The translations under genes were made by a program, and so were the position numbers. The notes under the pieces were generated by a model that was given only the letters and a program-made list of their open reading frames with translations, searched no databases and was not told where the DNA came from. A stretch of DNA of 64,000 bases from Pseudomonas californiensis (GTDB taxonomy: Bacteria; Pseudomonadota; Gammaproteobacteria; Pseudomonadales; Pseudomonadaceae): contig NZ_JAGTPK010000011.1 in NCBI RefSeq assembly GCF_021147775.1, forward strand, positions 62,001-126,000, in the 5' to 3' direction. Numbering within the stretch: the first letter of the stretch is position 1; every line of letters starts with the position of its first letter. This document shows, piece after piece, positions 17,638-26,678 of the stretch.

Positions 17638-18245
17638 GCGATTCGTTCCAGCTCGACCAGCAACTGGCCAATATCGTTCAAAGACAGAAGGTAGTCTGGC
17701 GAGTGCAGCGCCAGAGCAGCTTCAGGCATGGTACGTGCCTGAGCCTGCACGGGGTCCTGGACAACCGTGAAACCTCGATAATTCTTGATCTGCATCAATC
17801 CTGACGCGCCATCATTGTTGGCACCCGTCAACAATACCCCGGCGAGCCGGTCACCGTAGGCGTCCGCCGCCGAGCCGAACAGAATGTCTATGCTGGGGCG
17901 CGAGTAAAACACTCGCTCCTCCTGGCTCAACGAGAGGCTGTAGTCCGCCTCGACCGACAGATGATAGCCCGCCGGTGCAAAATACAACGTGCCCGCAACG
18001 ATGTTTTCCTTGTCGTCTGCTTCCTTGACCGGAATCGGCAGTCGGTTCTGGAACACATGCGCCAACTGGCTGCGACGATCATCAGGCAAATGCAGAACCG
18101 TGAGGATCGGCAGCCGGAACCCGGGTCTCAGCCTGCTGAAAATACGTAACAACGCCTCGACCCCTCCGGCTGACGCGCCCACCACGATGGCGTCGACGAC
18201 TGGCAGACCGTTATCGATAGAAGCGCCGTCAAAGGTCGTTCTCAT
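17631..18245 (-). CDS. CheB-type methylesterase domain protein without receiver
   Basis: 204 residues covering only the CheB catalytic domain. The Ser-His-Asp triad is visible as S25 in VGASAGG, H52 in LHLPDD and D145 in GANNDGASG. Classical CheB has an N-terminal receiver, which is absent here. It overlaps the CheR gene by 4 bases and the receiver-kinase gene by 7. In such stand-alone CheR/CheB pairs the target is often not a chemoreceptor but a coiled-coil or kinase protein of the same operon, here possibly the 1167-residue kinase. That target is inference. Confidence 0.9.
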   Translation of the reverse strand: MRTTFDGASIDNGLPVVDAIVVGASAGGVEALLRIFSRLRPGFRLPILTVLHLPDDRRSQLAHVFQNRLPIPVKEADDKENIVAGTLYFAPAGYHLSVEADYSLSLSQEERVFYSRPSIDILFGSAADAYGDRLAGVLLTGANNDGASGLMQIKNYRGFTVVQDPVQAQARTMPEAALALHSPDYLLSLNDIGQLLVELERIAC

Positions 18246-19078
18246 GATTTGCGGTAGATCCGCTCTGACTTCACCATCGTCTCGAAGGCATGGCTGTAGC
18301 CAGAAAAATCCAGGGTCTCCTTACTGCCCAGGGCCAGAAAGCCTCGATGGCACAGTGATTCATGAAACAACCCAAACGCACGATCCTGGAGCTTTTTATT
18401 GAAATAAATCAATACGTTACGACAGGAAATCAGCTGCGTCTCGGAGAATACACTATCCGTGGCCAGGCTGTGATCGGCGAACGTGACATTTTCACAAAGC
18501 GTTTTGTCGAAGATCGCGTGATCGTAGGCGGACGTGTAGTAGTCGGTGAAGTCGCGCTGCCCACCGGACCTGCGATAGTTCTCGGTATAGGTGGGAAGAT
18601 GTTCGACCGAAAAGATGCCCTGCTTGGCTTTTTCCAGCGAGCGCGGGTTGATGTCGGTGGCGTAGATGATGGTCCGCTCCAGCAGGCCTTCCTCGCGCAG
18701 CAGAATAGCCATCGAATAGACCTCCTCCCCGGTGCTGCAGCCTGCGATCCACACCTTGATCGAGGGATACGTACGCAGCAGCGGCACGACTTCCTGACGG
18801 ATAGCCAGAAAGTGCGAGGAGTCACGAAACATCTCACTCACCGGGATCGTGAGAATTTGCAGCAATTGCATGAAAGCTGCCGGGTCGTGCAGCACACGCT
18901 CCTGCAGCGCCGAAATGGTGGCGCATTCAAACTGACGCAGGGCATGCGCCACGCGGCGCTTGACCGAAGCACCGGAATAATCGCGAAAATCGTAGCTGTA
19001 TTTGAGGTAGATCGCCTCAATCAACAGCCTCAACTCGATCTCGGCGTTTCGATCAAGATGCATGGACGGGCTCGGCAA
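18242..19078 (-). CDS. CheR-type protein-glutamate methyltransferase
   Basis: 278 residues with the N-terminal helical CheR domain and the SAM-binding Rossmann domain; the SAM motif is IAGCSTGEEVYSMA. The segments YATDINPRSLEKAKQG and FDKTLCENVTF follow the family pattern, and SCRNVLIYFN closes the active site. It transfers methyl groups from SAM to glutamates of a sensory protein. No methyl-accepting receptor gene is present in the window. Its place directly after the large kinase (34-base gap) and before CheB suggests reversible methylation of that kinase's coiled coil. Confidence 0.92.
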   Translation of the reverse strand: MPSPSMHLDRNAEIELRLLIEAIYLKYSYDFRDYSGASVKRRVAHALRQFECATISALQERVLHDPAAFMQLLQILTIPVSEMFRDSSHFLAIRQEVVPLLRTYPSIKVWIAGCSTGEEVYSMAILLREEGLLERTIIYATDINPRSLEKAKQGIFSVEHLPTYTENYRRSGGQRDFTDYYTSAYDHAIFDKTLCENVTFADHSLATDSVFSETQLISCRNVLIYFNKKLQDRAFGLFHESLCHRGFLALGSKETLDFSGYSHAFETMVKSERIYRKS

Positions 19079-19112
19079 AGTAGTCAGACTCGTTCGGTTT
19101 GGCCGCGATCAT

Positions 19113-22100
19113 TCAAATACGTTCCATCTTCGGCAGCCATACCCGGATCAGCGAAAACAGTCGATCCAGATCGATGGGCTTGGCCAGGTAATCGTTGGTG
19201 CCGGCCTGCAGGCAGCGCTCCTGATCATCCTTCATGGCTTTTGCGGTGACGGCAATGATCGGCAGCTTGCGCCAGCGCGGGTCCTTGCGAATCTCGATGG
19301 TGGCTTCATAACCGTCCATCTCCGGCATCATCACGTCCATCAGAACCAGATCGATGTCTTCGACTTCGTTAAGCTTGGCAATCGCCTCAAGACCGTTGCG
19401 TGCGATTTCGACTACAGCGCCCTTGTGCTCCAGCGCACTGGTCAAAGCGAAGATATTGCGCACGTCATCATCGACCACCAGGATCTTGCGCGCCTCGAAG
19501 ACCTTGTCACGACTGCGCGCGGTCTTGAGCATCTTCTGACGTTCACTGGACAGCTGCGATTCGACCTTGTGCAAGAACAGCGTCACTTCGTCGAGCAGAC
19601 GCTCTGGAGAGCGTGCACCCTTGATGATGATCGAGCGTGAATACTTCATCAGCTCGGCTTCTTCATCACGGGTCATGTTGCGTCCGGTGTAGACGATCAC
19701 AGGCGGGAACGAGCAGATTTCCTCGGTGGACATTCGCTTGAGCAACTCATCACCGAGCATGTCCGGCAACTTGAGGTCGATGATCATGCAGTCATAAACC
19801 GTGTCGCGCAGCAGGTCCAACGCCTCCTGGGCGAAGCCCACGGCGGTGATTTCAATGTCGTCATCGCCAATAAGCCGCGCAATGCTGTCGCGCTGCAAGG
19901 CATCGTCTTCGACCAGCAGGATGCGTTTGACCTTCTGGGTAAGCTTGGCTTCCAGCTTGGCGAACACATCCTTGAGCTCTTCGCGGGTGGTCGGTTTGAC
20001 TGCGTACCCGATCGCGCCCATGTGCAAAGCGGCTTCCTGGCGGTCTTCGACCGAAATCACGTGCACAGGAATGTGACGAGTAGGTGCCAGTTCCTTGAGA
20101 CGCTGGAGCACGGTCAGGCCCGAGTGGTCCGGCAGACGCATGTCCAGGAGGATGGCGTCCGGCGTGAAACGCGCCGCCAGATTGAAACCGTCGTCAGCGG
20201 CATGCGCCACCAGACAGTAGTAGCCCAGCTCGTGTGCCAGATCGAACAGAATCTGCGCAAACCGGACTTCGTCCTCGATCACCAGAATGCAGCGTTTGTC
20301 GAAAGGCGCCTTTTCACGGTCATCGTTGAAGGTAATCAACGGCTCCTGATACACCTCAGGCACAGGCACAGCCTTGGGTGGTGCGGGCAATACGGCGACC
20401 GGCGCGGGAGCCACAAGCGCAGACACTGCGCCGGGTTCCTGAGCGGGTTGTTCGAGGTACTGCTCTGGCAGCACCAGGGTGAAAATACTGCCCTGCCCCG
20501 GTGCGCTGGTGACACTGATCGAGCCACCCAGCAAGGCCGCCAGATCTCGTGAGATCGATAACCCGAGACCCGTGCCACCGTAACGACGGTTGGTGGTGCC
20601 GTCTGCCTGGCGGAATGCCTCGAAGATGCTCTGTTGATGCTCGTCGGCAATGCCGATGCCTGAATCGCGAACGGTAAAGGCGATACCCGCGCCCGGCTGG
20701 CGCGAGACAATCATGCTGACGGTGCCGGTTTCGGTGAACTTGATCGCGTTCGACAACAGATTCTTGAGAATCTGCTCCAACCGTTGCCGGTCGGTAAACA
20801 GCATGGTCGGCGTACCTGCCTGCAGCTCGACCGTGAACTGCAGACGTTTCTCTGCGGCCAAAGGCTCGAAAAGGCCACGCAGCCCCTCCACCAAGCGCGA
20901 CACGCTACTGTTTTCAGGGCGCACTTCGAGTTTGCCGGCTTCGACTTTCGAGATGTCCAGAATGTCGTTGATCAGGTTCAGCAGGTCATTGCCGGCAGAA
21001 TAGATCGACTCGGCAAACTTGACCTGTTCAGCGGTGAGGTTTTCCGCCGGGTTCTCAGCGAGCAGCTTGGCAAGGATCAGCGAACTGTTGAGCGGCGTAC
21101 GCAGCTCGTGGGACATGTTGGCCAGGAACTCTGACTTGTACTTGCTGGAGCGCTGAAGCTCGTCGGCGCGCGCCTGCAACTCCACCTGAGCCAGATTGAG
21201 CTCCTCGTTGTTACGATCCAGTGCATCACGCTGATCGGACAGCGCCTGGCTCTGCTCGGCCAATTGTTCGTTGGTCTGCTCCAGTTCGGCCTGCTGGGTT
21301 TCCAGATGGGCCTGGGACTCCTTGAGAATGCGTGACTGCTCTTCGAGCTCTTCGTTGGCGGTACGCAGCTCTTCCTGCTGGACCTGCAACTCTTCGTTGA
21401 GCTGCTGGGTTTCAGCCAGCACTTCCTGAAGACGCTGACGATAGCGAGCGGATTCGATCGAGGTGCCGATGTTATCGGCCACCAGTTCCAGAAACTCCAC
21501 GTCCCTCTCACTCAACGGACGCAGGAAACCGAGCTCGACTACACCGTTGACATGGTCATCGTTGCTGGTCGGCACCACCACCACACTGCGTGGCGAGCCT
21601 TCGCCCAGACCGGAGCTGACCTTGAAATAATCGCTCGGTGCCTCTTCAAGGCTGATGATGCGGTCCTGCCGCGCGGCCTGGCCAACAATGCCTTCATCAC
21701 TGTGAATGGTCTGCTCGCGCTCTTCCTGCTCGCGGGAAAAACCATACGAGGCAACACGCGTCAGTCCACCGTGCTCCTGGCGAACATATACCGCCGCGAC
21801 GGCAGCGCCGAGATAATGGGTCAGAAACTGCAGGATATTGCGACCCAGCAGGTTCAGCGTCAGTTGGCCGAGTACCTGTTCAGCCAGCTCACTCTGACCA
21901 TTGCGCAGCCAGGCAACCTTCTGCAGACGTTCGGAGTTGATTTCCTGGAGCCGAAGATTCTCGCTGTAGGTCGTTGAAAGCGCGAGCAAGTCACGACGAC
22001 CGATGTACGCCAGAATCCCGCTGACCGTCAGCACAAAAATCAGGTACAGGGTGACTGACATAATGGTGGTGCGGGTGACCTCGGCATTGCGGTTCAGGCG

Positions 22101-22616
22101 CAGTTGCTGCTCCATCGAAATCGCCTGGTCATACTCAGTGCGAATTTCATCTGTAATACGCTTGCCACGCCCCGACTGGGTCGGCGTCAGATAGTCACCG
22201 CCGTTGCGCCGCAGGTCGATCATCTCCTGAGCGAAACGGTTCCATTCCAGCTGCAGCGTCGACAAGCGCCGAAAGCGATCCAGTTGCGTCGGGTTATCTT
22301 CGACCAGCTTGTCCAGACCGGCAAGCTCGGCGGTCAGCACCGGCTTGGCGACTTCATAAGGATCCAGAAAGTGCTCGTCGCCGGTCAGCAGGAAACCACG
22401 CATCCCGGTTTCCATATCGATGGAAAGCTTCATGGAGCGGTTGGTGTTGTTGATGACCCGGTCTGTATGCTCGACCCACTGAATGACGGACAGCAGGTAC
22501 GTGATCAGCAGCACGAAAAAAGCTGCGCTCAATACACCTACACCCAGAGGTAAGCTAACGTTACGCCCAAGCAGTTTGCGGAAGCGTTGCTCATCGACGG
22601 CAGACGTTTGAATCAT
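19113..22616 (-). CDS. CHASE3-GAF hybrid histidine kinase with three receiver domains
   Basis: 1167 residues. Order: membrane helix (about 20-42), periplasmic CHASE3 domain (about 43-180, with METGMRGFLLTGDE), second helix (about 183-205), GAF domain (about 245-395), a long Gln/Glu-rich coiled coil (about 395-495), HisKA with H503 in NMSHELRTPLN, HATPase (GGTGLGLSIS), a Pro/Ala-rich linker, then receivers with D825, D947 and D1094. The middle receiver has KGARS where Lys-Pro is normal, so it may be atypical. The coiled coil is a plausible substrate for the CheR/CheB pair encoded downstream. It is the first gene of the leftward operon. Confidence 0.95.
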   Translation of the reverse strand: MIQTSAVDEQRFRKLLGRNVSLPLGVGVLSAAFFVLLITYLLSVIQWVEHTDRVINNTNRSMKLSIDMETGMRGFLLTGDEHFLDPYEVAKPVLTAELAGLDKLVEDNPTQLDRFRRLSTLQLEWNRFAQEMIDLRRNGGDYLTPTQSGRGKRITDEIRTEYDQAISMEQQLRLNRNAEVTRTTIMSVTLYLIFVLTVSGILAYIGRRDLLALSTTYSENLRLQEINSERLQKVAWLRNGQSELAEQVLGQLTLNLLGRNILQFLTHYLGAAVAAVYVRQEHGGLTRVASYGFSREQEEREQTIHSDEGIVGQAARQDRIISLEEAPSDYFKVSSGLGEGSPRSVVVVPTSNDDHVNGVVELGFLRPLSERDVEFLELVADNIGTSIESARYRQRLQEVLAETQQLNEELQVQQEELRTANEELEEQSRILKESQAHLETQQAELEQTNEQLAEQSQALSDQRDALDRNNEELNLAQVELQARADELQRSSKYKSEFLANMSHELRTPLNSSLILAKLLAENPAENLTAEQVKFAESIYSAGNDLLNLINDILDISKVEAGKLEVRPENSSVSRLVEGLRGLFEPLAAEKRLQFTVELQAGTPTMLFTDRQRLEQILKNLLSNAIKFTETGTVSMIVSRQPGAGIAFTVRDSGIGIADEHQQSIFEAFRQADGTTNRRYGGTGLGLSISRDLAALLGGSISVTSAPGQGSIFTLVLPEQYLEQPAQEPGAVSALVAPAPVAVLPAPPKAVPVPEVYQEPLITFNDDREKAPFDKRCILVIEDEVRFAQILFDLAHELGYYCLVAHAADDGFNLAARFTPDAILLDMRLPDHSGLTVLQRLKELAPTRHIPVHVISVEDRQEAALHMGAIGYAVKPTTREELKDVFAKLEAKLTQKVKRILLVEDDALQRDSIARLIGDDDIEITAVGFAQEALDLLRDTVYDCMIIDLKLPDMLGDELLKRMSTEEICSFPPVIVYTGRNMTRDEEAELMKYSRSIIIKGARSPERLLDEVTLFLHKVESQLSSERQKMLKTARSRDKVFEARKILVVDDDVRNIFALTSALEHKGAVVEIARNGLEAIAKLNEVEDIDLVLMDVMMPEMDGYEATIEIRKDPRWRKLPIIAVTAKAMKDDQERCLQAGTNDYLAKPIDLDRLFSLIRVWLPKMERI

Positions 22617-22942
22617 GAGTAGTCCTTGGCGACCGGATCAAAACGATGGAGTTTGCCGTAAAGCCACAAAAAAGACTCTAATTTCTGACATATAGGATTG
22701 AAATTTCACACATAAATCGGCGATAAGCTCGCTTGCAGCAACAGGTTGGGCACTCCGGCGCGCAGGACGGCGTTCTGTCTCGACGCCAAGCGTCGCCGAT
22801 TGAACTTATGAGTGTGTTTTATTTACTGATACAGGGACGTATAAAAAGCGGACAGCTCTGCACCACAGCAGCTTGTCCGACCGCGTTCAATGCCTCTGTA
22901 CCGTTCACGCAATCATATTTTTTCAGGTTTAAGGAGTTCGCC
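22617..22942 (+). promoter_or_regulatory. 326-base gap with a possible AlgU/RpoE-type promoter for the response regulator
   Basis: No gene is seen between the divergent kinase and response-regulator genes. GAACTT at 22802-22807, a 17-base spacer and ACTGA at 22825-22829 resemble the AlgU (sigma-22) envelope-stress promoter, GAACTT-N16/17-TCTGA, with one mismatch in the -10. This would give a leader of roughly 105 bases before the ATG at 22943. The left part of the gap should carry the promoter of the leftward operon, but no good match is evident. Confidence 0.35.
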
Positions 22943-23305
22943 ATGCCGGAAGCAACCAGCATCATTCTTGTCGTCGAGGATGACAGCATCGTGCGCATGC
23001 TGATTGTTGATGTTCTGGAAGAGCTGGAATACAAGGTTCTTGAAGCCGATGACGCCACGACAGCGCTGGATATCATCAGGAGCGATCAACCTATCGACCT
23101 GCTGATGACTGACCAGGGCCTGCCTGACATGAAGGGCACCGAACTGGCAAAACGAGCGCGCGAATCACGTCCGGTGCTGCCCGTGCTGTTTGCCAGTGGA
23201 TACTCGGAAAACATTGATGTGCCGTCGGGCATGCACTCGATTGGCAAACCCTTCTCGATCGACCAATTGCGCGACAAGGTAAAAAGTATTCTTGGCCAGC
23301 CCTGA
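22943..23305 (+). CDS. single-domain response regulator
   Basis: 120 residues: one receiver with VVEDDS, D57 in MTDQGLPDMKG, and Lys in IGKPFS. The ATG at 22943 has a perfect AAGGAG site; the longer upstream frame has no family similarity. It resembles the lone receiver at 15979-16356, so the island has two candidate phosphate shuttles. The glycosyltransferase gene begins inside its last codons, which links it to surface polysaccharide modification. Confidence 0.92.
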   Translation: MPEATSIILVVEDDSIVRMLIVDVLEELEYKVLEADDATTALDIIRSDQPIDLLMTDQGLPDMKGTELAKRARESRPVLPVLFASGYSENIDVPSGMHSIGKPFSIDQLRDKVKSILGQP

Positions 23306-24620
23306 CGCTGTACCCGCACTTGGCTGCCCGGCACCCGGGACACGATTACTGATCATTGGTTACGTCTGGCCAGAGCCGCGCTCCTCGGCGGCCAGCGGCC
23401 ATGTCATGCAACTGATCCGGTGCTTTATCGAACAGGGCTGGCAGATCACCTTCGCGAGCCCGGCCAATGAAGGCGAAAACCGCGCCGACCTCGTGAGCCT
23501 GGGCATCGACGAAGTCCATATCCAACTCAATAACAGCAGCTTTGACACGTTCATTCGCCAACTCGAACCTGATGTTGTGCTGTTCGATCAGTTCATCATC
23601 GAAGAACAGTTCGGCTGGCGTGTCGAACAGCAGTGTCCCAATGCGCTGCGGGTGCTGGAAACATCGGACTTGCAGAGCTTGCGCCATGCACGTCATCTGC
23701 GGCTCAAGAGCCTGCTGAGCCAGGACGCGCAAACATCCGACACCACCGGACTGTTCAATCAGGATCACGCAGAACTGTTTTCGAACATGGCCGACAGCGA
23801 CCTGGCGCAACGTGAAATTGCCGCGCTTTACCGCTGCGATTTGAACCTGATGACCTCGGATGTCGAAATCGACCTGCTGGTCAGTGCATTCGGACTGCCC
23901 GCCTCGCTCCTGCACTGGTGTCCACTGATGGTCGACGGAGTGCCTGAAAGCGCTCCATCGTTTGCACAACGAGAGCACTTTCTCAGCATCGGCAATTTCC
24001 GTCACGCGCCCAACTGGGACGCCGTGCTGTGGATGAAAACCGCAATCTGGCCGATGATTCGCAAGGCGCTTCCCGACGCACAGTTGCATGTCTATGGCGC
24101 CTACACGCCGCCCAAGGCGACCGCGCTTCACAATGCGGCGCAAGGGTTTCATGTGATGAACTGGGCCGAGGATGCTCTGCAGGTAATGTCTGCGGCGCGT
24201 ATATGCCTTGCACCGCTGCGCTTCGGCGCTGGTATCAAAGGCAAGTTGGTGGACGCCATGATATGTGGCACGCCGTCAGTGACCACGCCAATTGGCGCGG
24301 AAGCGATGATCGCCGGGCAGCCATGGCCGGGGCTGATTGCCCGTGATCCGGCCGAAATTGCCGACGCGGCGGTTCGGCTCTACACCGACGAAACGCTTTG
24401 GAACGAGGCCAGGGCCGCAGGCTGGACCCTGCTGAATGAGCGCTACCAGCACTCGCAACACTGCACCAGACTGATCGCCCGTATCGACGAGCTTCGCAGC
24501 AATCTGCCCGCTCATCGCCTTGCCAACTTCACGGGAGCAATGCTGCGCCATCACCATCACAAAAGCACGCGATACATGGCGCAATGGATCGAGGCCAAGA
24601 ACAGCAAGGCTTCAGTCTGA
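23292..24620 (+). CDS. GT4-like glycosyltransferase
   Basis: About 442 residues with the two-Rossmann GT-B layout. The N-terminal half starts LLIIGYVWPEPRSSAASGH, and the C-terminal half has SIGNFRHAPNWDAV, HVYGAYTPP and the donor-site segment RFGAGIKGKLVDAMICGTP. Such enzymes add sugars to lipids, proteins or polysaccharides at the cytoplasmic face. The frame requires a TTG at 23292, overlapping the response-regulator stop by 14 bases. The exact start is uncertain because no ATG lies near the domain beginning. Overlap with a signalling gene suggests the sugar transfer is the output, or is co-expressed with it. Confidence 0.82.
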   Translation: MASPDAVPALGCPAPGTRLLIIGYVWPEPRSSAASGHVMQLIRCFIEQGWQITFASPANEGENRADLVSLGIDEVHIQLNNSSFDTFIRQLEPDVVLFDQFIIEEQFGWRVEQQCPNALRVLETSDLQSLRHARHLRLKSLLSQDAQTSDTTGLFNQDHAELFSNMADSDLAQREIAALYRCDLNLMTSDVEIDLLVSAFGLPASLLHWCPLMVDGVPESAPSFAQREHFLSIGNFRHAPNWDAVLWMKTAIWPMIRKALPDAQLHVYGAYTPPKATALHNAAQGFHVMNWAEDALQVMSAARICLAPLRFGAGIKGKLVDAMICGTPSVTTPIGAEAMIAGQPWPGLIARDPAEIADAAVRLYTDETLWNEARAAGWTLLNERYQHSQHCTRLIARIDELRSNLPAHRLANFTGAMLRHHHHKSTRYMAQWIEAKNSKASV

Positions 24621-24640
24621 GACGTTGCGCCAGCCCTGAG

Positions 24641-25399
24641 CTAAAGCGGTCTGCGCAGCAAGTAAGTGTCCATGATCCAGCCTTTGCGGCTTCGGGCTTC
24701 GGCACGCAGCCGTTTGATCGGCTCGCACACGTCATCCAGCTTCCCGGCTAACAGTATTTCGTCGGGCGAGCCCAGGTAAGCCCCCCAGTAAATATCCAAG
24801 CCCTGACCGACAAACCGCTCGAACGCACAGTGCGCGTCCAGCATCACTACAAGGTTGGCAGAGTCATCCTCAAGCCCTCCAGCAACGCGCCGCCCGGTGC
24901 TGATGTGGATCGGCTCGCCAATGCGATTGAGCGCAATTCGATGCCGGGCCGCCAAAGCCTGAACGCTGGTAATGCCGGGGATGACTTGATAGTCGAAGAC
25001 TTCCTGCCCCCGCGCCAGCACGCGACCCAGAACTCGCAGGGTGCTGTCATACAATGATGGATCGCCCCACACCAGAAACGCACCGACACCGTCGGCCTGC
25101 AGTTCGTCACCGATCAGACGTTCGAACAACACGGCACGTTGCTCATGCCATTGCTCGACACCCCGTTCGTAGCGCTGCGGATCGTCTTCGCGCCGCGGAT
25201 CCTGTACCTGCACCAGCCTGCAATGCTCATGGTTGATATAACGCTGGCAAACGTCCTGCCGGGCCCGCAGCAGATCATCCTCGACGTGACCCTTGTCGAG
25301 CAAGAAAACCACCTGAGTGCGCTCAAGCGCCTTGATGGCTTGCACGGTGATGTGATCAGGGTCACCCGCGCCCATGCCGATAAGCAGGATCTGTTTCAT
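24641..25399 (-). CDS. cobF: precorrin-6A synthase (deacetylating)
   Basis: 252 residues from ATG 25399; the longer in-frame start is less likely because MKQILLIGMGAGDP is the normal N-terminus of these methyltransferases. The tetrapyrrole methylase fold is visible: GMGAGDPDHIT for the SAM site, VWGDPSLYDSTLRVL in the middle and VIPGITSVQALAARHRI. CobF methylates C-1 of precorrin-5 and releases acetate in aerobic cobalamin synthesis. No other cob gene is nearby, so it is an isolated member of the pathway. It ends 20 bases from the convergent glycosyltransferase. Confidence 0.92.
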   Translation of the reverse strand: MKQILLIGMGAGDPDHITVQAIKALERTQVVFLLDKGHVEDDLLRARQDVCQRYINHEHCRLVQVQDPRREDDPQRYERGVEQWHEQRAVLFERLIGDELQADGVGAFLVWGDPSLYDSTLRVLGRVLARGQEVFDYQVIPGITSVQALAARHRIALNRIGEPIHISTGRRVAGGLEDDSANLVVMLDAHCAFERFVGQGLDIYWGAYLGSPDEILLAGKLDDVCEPIKRLRAEARSRKGWIMDTYLLRRPL

Positions 25400-25500
25400 T
25401 GAACAAGCGCTCCATTCAGGCGATTGGTCCATCAAACAAGCCAGCCCAAACGCTTTTTTTCAGGTTCGGTCGGGCAAGGATTAAAAAAATAAGGCACATT

Positions 25501-26439
25501 ATGGCCCTGGCAACCTATGCAAGCAGCCACGTCATGACCAAAACAACAAGAATTGCTGACCCTTCGTATGAACTGATGGACGACCACAATGGCCTGTCGA
25601 TCATCTACCGCGAGCATGGTTTCCCTTGTCCGCTGGTGCGTTGGCACTTTCACAAGGAATACGAGCTGCACCTGATCGTCGCCAGCTCAGGGAAGGTGTT
25701 CGTTGGCGATTACATCGGCAACTTCAACCCTGCAAGCCTGTTCCTGACCGGTCCCAACCTGCCTCATAACTGGATCAGCCAGATTGATGAAGGGCAAGTG
25801 GTTCCCAAGCGCGACATGCTGGTCAATTTCACCGACGACCTGCTGGAAGGTGGCAATCAGGTCTTTGCCGAACTCAGAACCCTTGCCCCTTTGCTGGAGC
25901 GCGCTCAATACGGTATCGAGTTTCGTTGCAAACGCACGATACGTGAGGCAACCCGACTGATGCAGAAAATCGCCGATTCTGGCGGGATCACCCGGCTCGG
26001 GCATTTTTTTATTCTGCTCGAACTGCTGGCGGCCAGTGACGATTATCAGTTGCTGTCCGGCACGGCCGTCAATCCATCGGCTGACGAGCACAGCATCGAC
26101 CGGACCAACCGGGCGGTGGACTATATCTTTGCCCACTATGCACGAGAGCTGCCCTTGGAAGAAGTGGCCGAGTATCTGGGCATGAAGCCAAGCTACTTCT
26201 CACGGGTATTCAAACAGGCCACCGGCCGCTGCTTTGTCGAGTTCGTCAATCGACTGCGCATCAGCAAGTCCTGCGAGCTTTTGGCGGACGGCGAAAAGCC
26301 GGTTACCGACGTCTGCTTCGAGTCCGGCTTCAATAATATTTCCAATTTCAATCGCCGCTTTCAGCAGCTCAAAGGCATGACGCCGTCGCACTATCGTCGT
26401 CTGGCCGTACAGCGCCTTACCGAGCAAAACCTGTACTGA
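25501..26439 (+). CDS. mtlR: AraC-family activator of the mannitol operon
   Basis: 312 residues from ATG 25501, chosen for its AAGG site 6 bases upstream. The N-terminal cupin sugar-sensing domain has FPCPLVRWHFHKEYELHLI. The C-terminal pair of helix-turn-helix motifs (about residues 205-305) includes LPLEEVAEYLGMKPSYFSRV and FESGFNNISNFNRRFQ. It lies directly upstream of mtlE in the same orientation, as in P. fluorescens, where MtlR activates the operon in response to polyols. The gene assignment rests on synteny and family. Confidence 0.88.
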   Translation: MALATYASSHVMTKTTRIADPSYELMDDHNGLSIIYREHGFPCPLVRWHFHKEYELHLIVASSGKVFVGDYIGNFNPASLFLTGPNLPHNWISQIDEGQVVPKRDMLVNFTDDLLEGGNQVFAELRTLAPLLERAQYGIEFRCKRTIREATRLMQKIADSGGITRLGHFFILLELLAASDDYQLLSGTAVNPSADEHSIDRTNRAVDYIFAHYARELPLEEVAEYLGMKPSYFSRVFKQATGRCFVEFVNRLRISKSCELLADGEKPVTDVCFESGFNNISNFNRRFQQLKGMTPSHYRRLAVQRLTEQNLY

Positions 26440-26517
26440 TTTGCCCTCCCTGCGCACTCATGGTCTACGCTTGTGCTGCGTCAACGCCCACCCGAGGGCG
26501 TTTCGAGCGCATGCGCA

Positions 26518-26564
26518 TCCTGCAGGCCAGTGCAAAAAAGTATCAGTGACAGTGCTGTGCAGGA
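26518..26564 (+). promoter_or_regulatory. candidate MtlR control region before mtlE
   Basis: In the 239-base gap between mtlR and mtlE, an interrupted dyad TCCTGCA...TGCAGGA brackets three CAGTG repeats around an A-rich stretch. AraC-family activators usually bind tandem half-sites near the promoter, and this is the most structured sequence in the gap. The function is inferred only. Confidence 0.3.
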
Positions 26565-26678
26565 TTTGTCTTTCAGACCGAACGTCGATGTAATCAGCCC
26601 ACATCTTCCTCTCTCCGGAAGAGACAAAAACAATAACCTGCCTTCTGCCGCTCACTGGGCGTGGAAGAGGAGTGATCA

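Noticed and set aside
18362-19249. 295-codon open frame, plus strand
   Set aside because: Antisense to cheR and the end of the large kinase gene, both of which have clear catalytic motifs.
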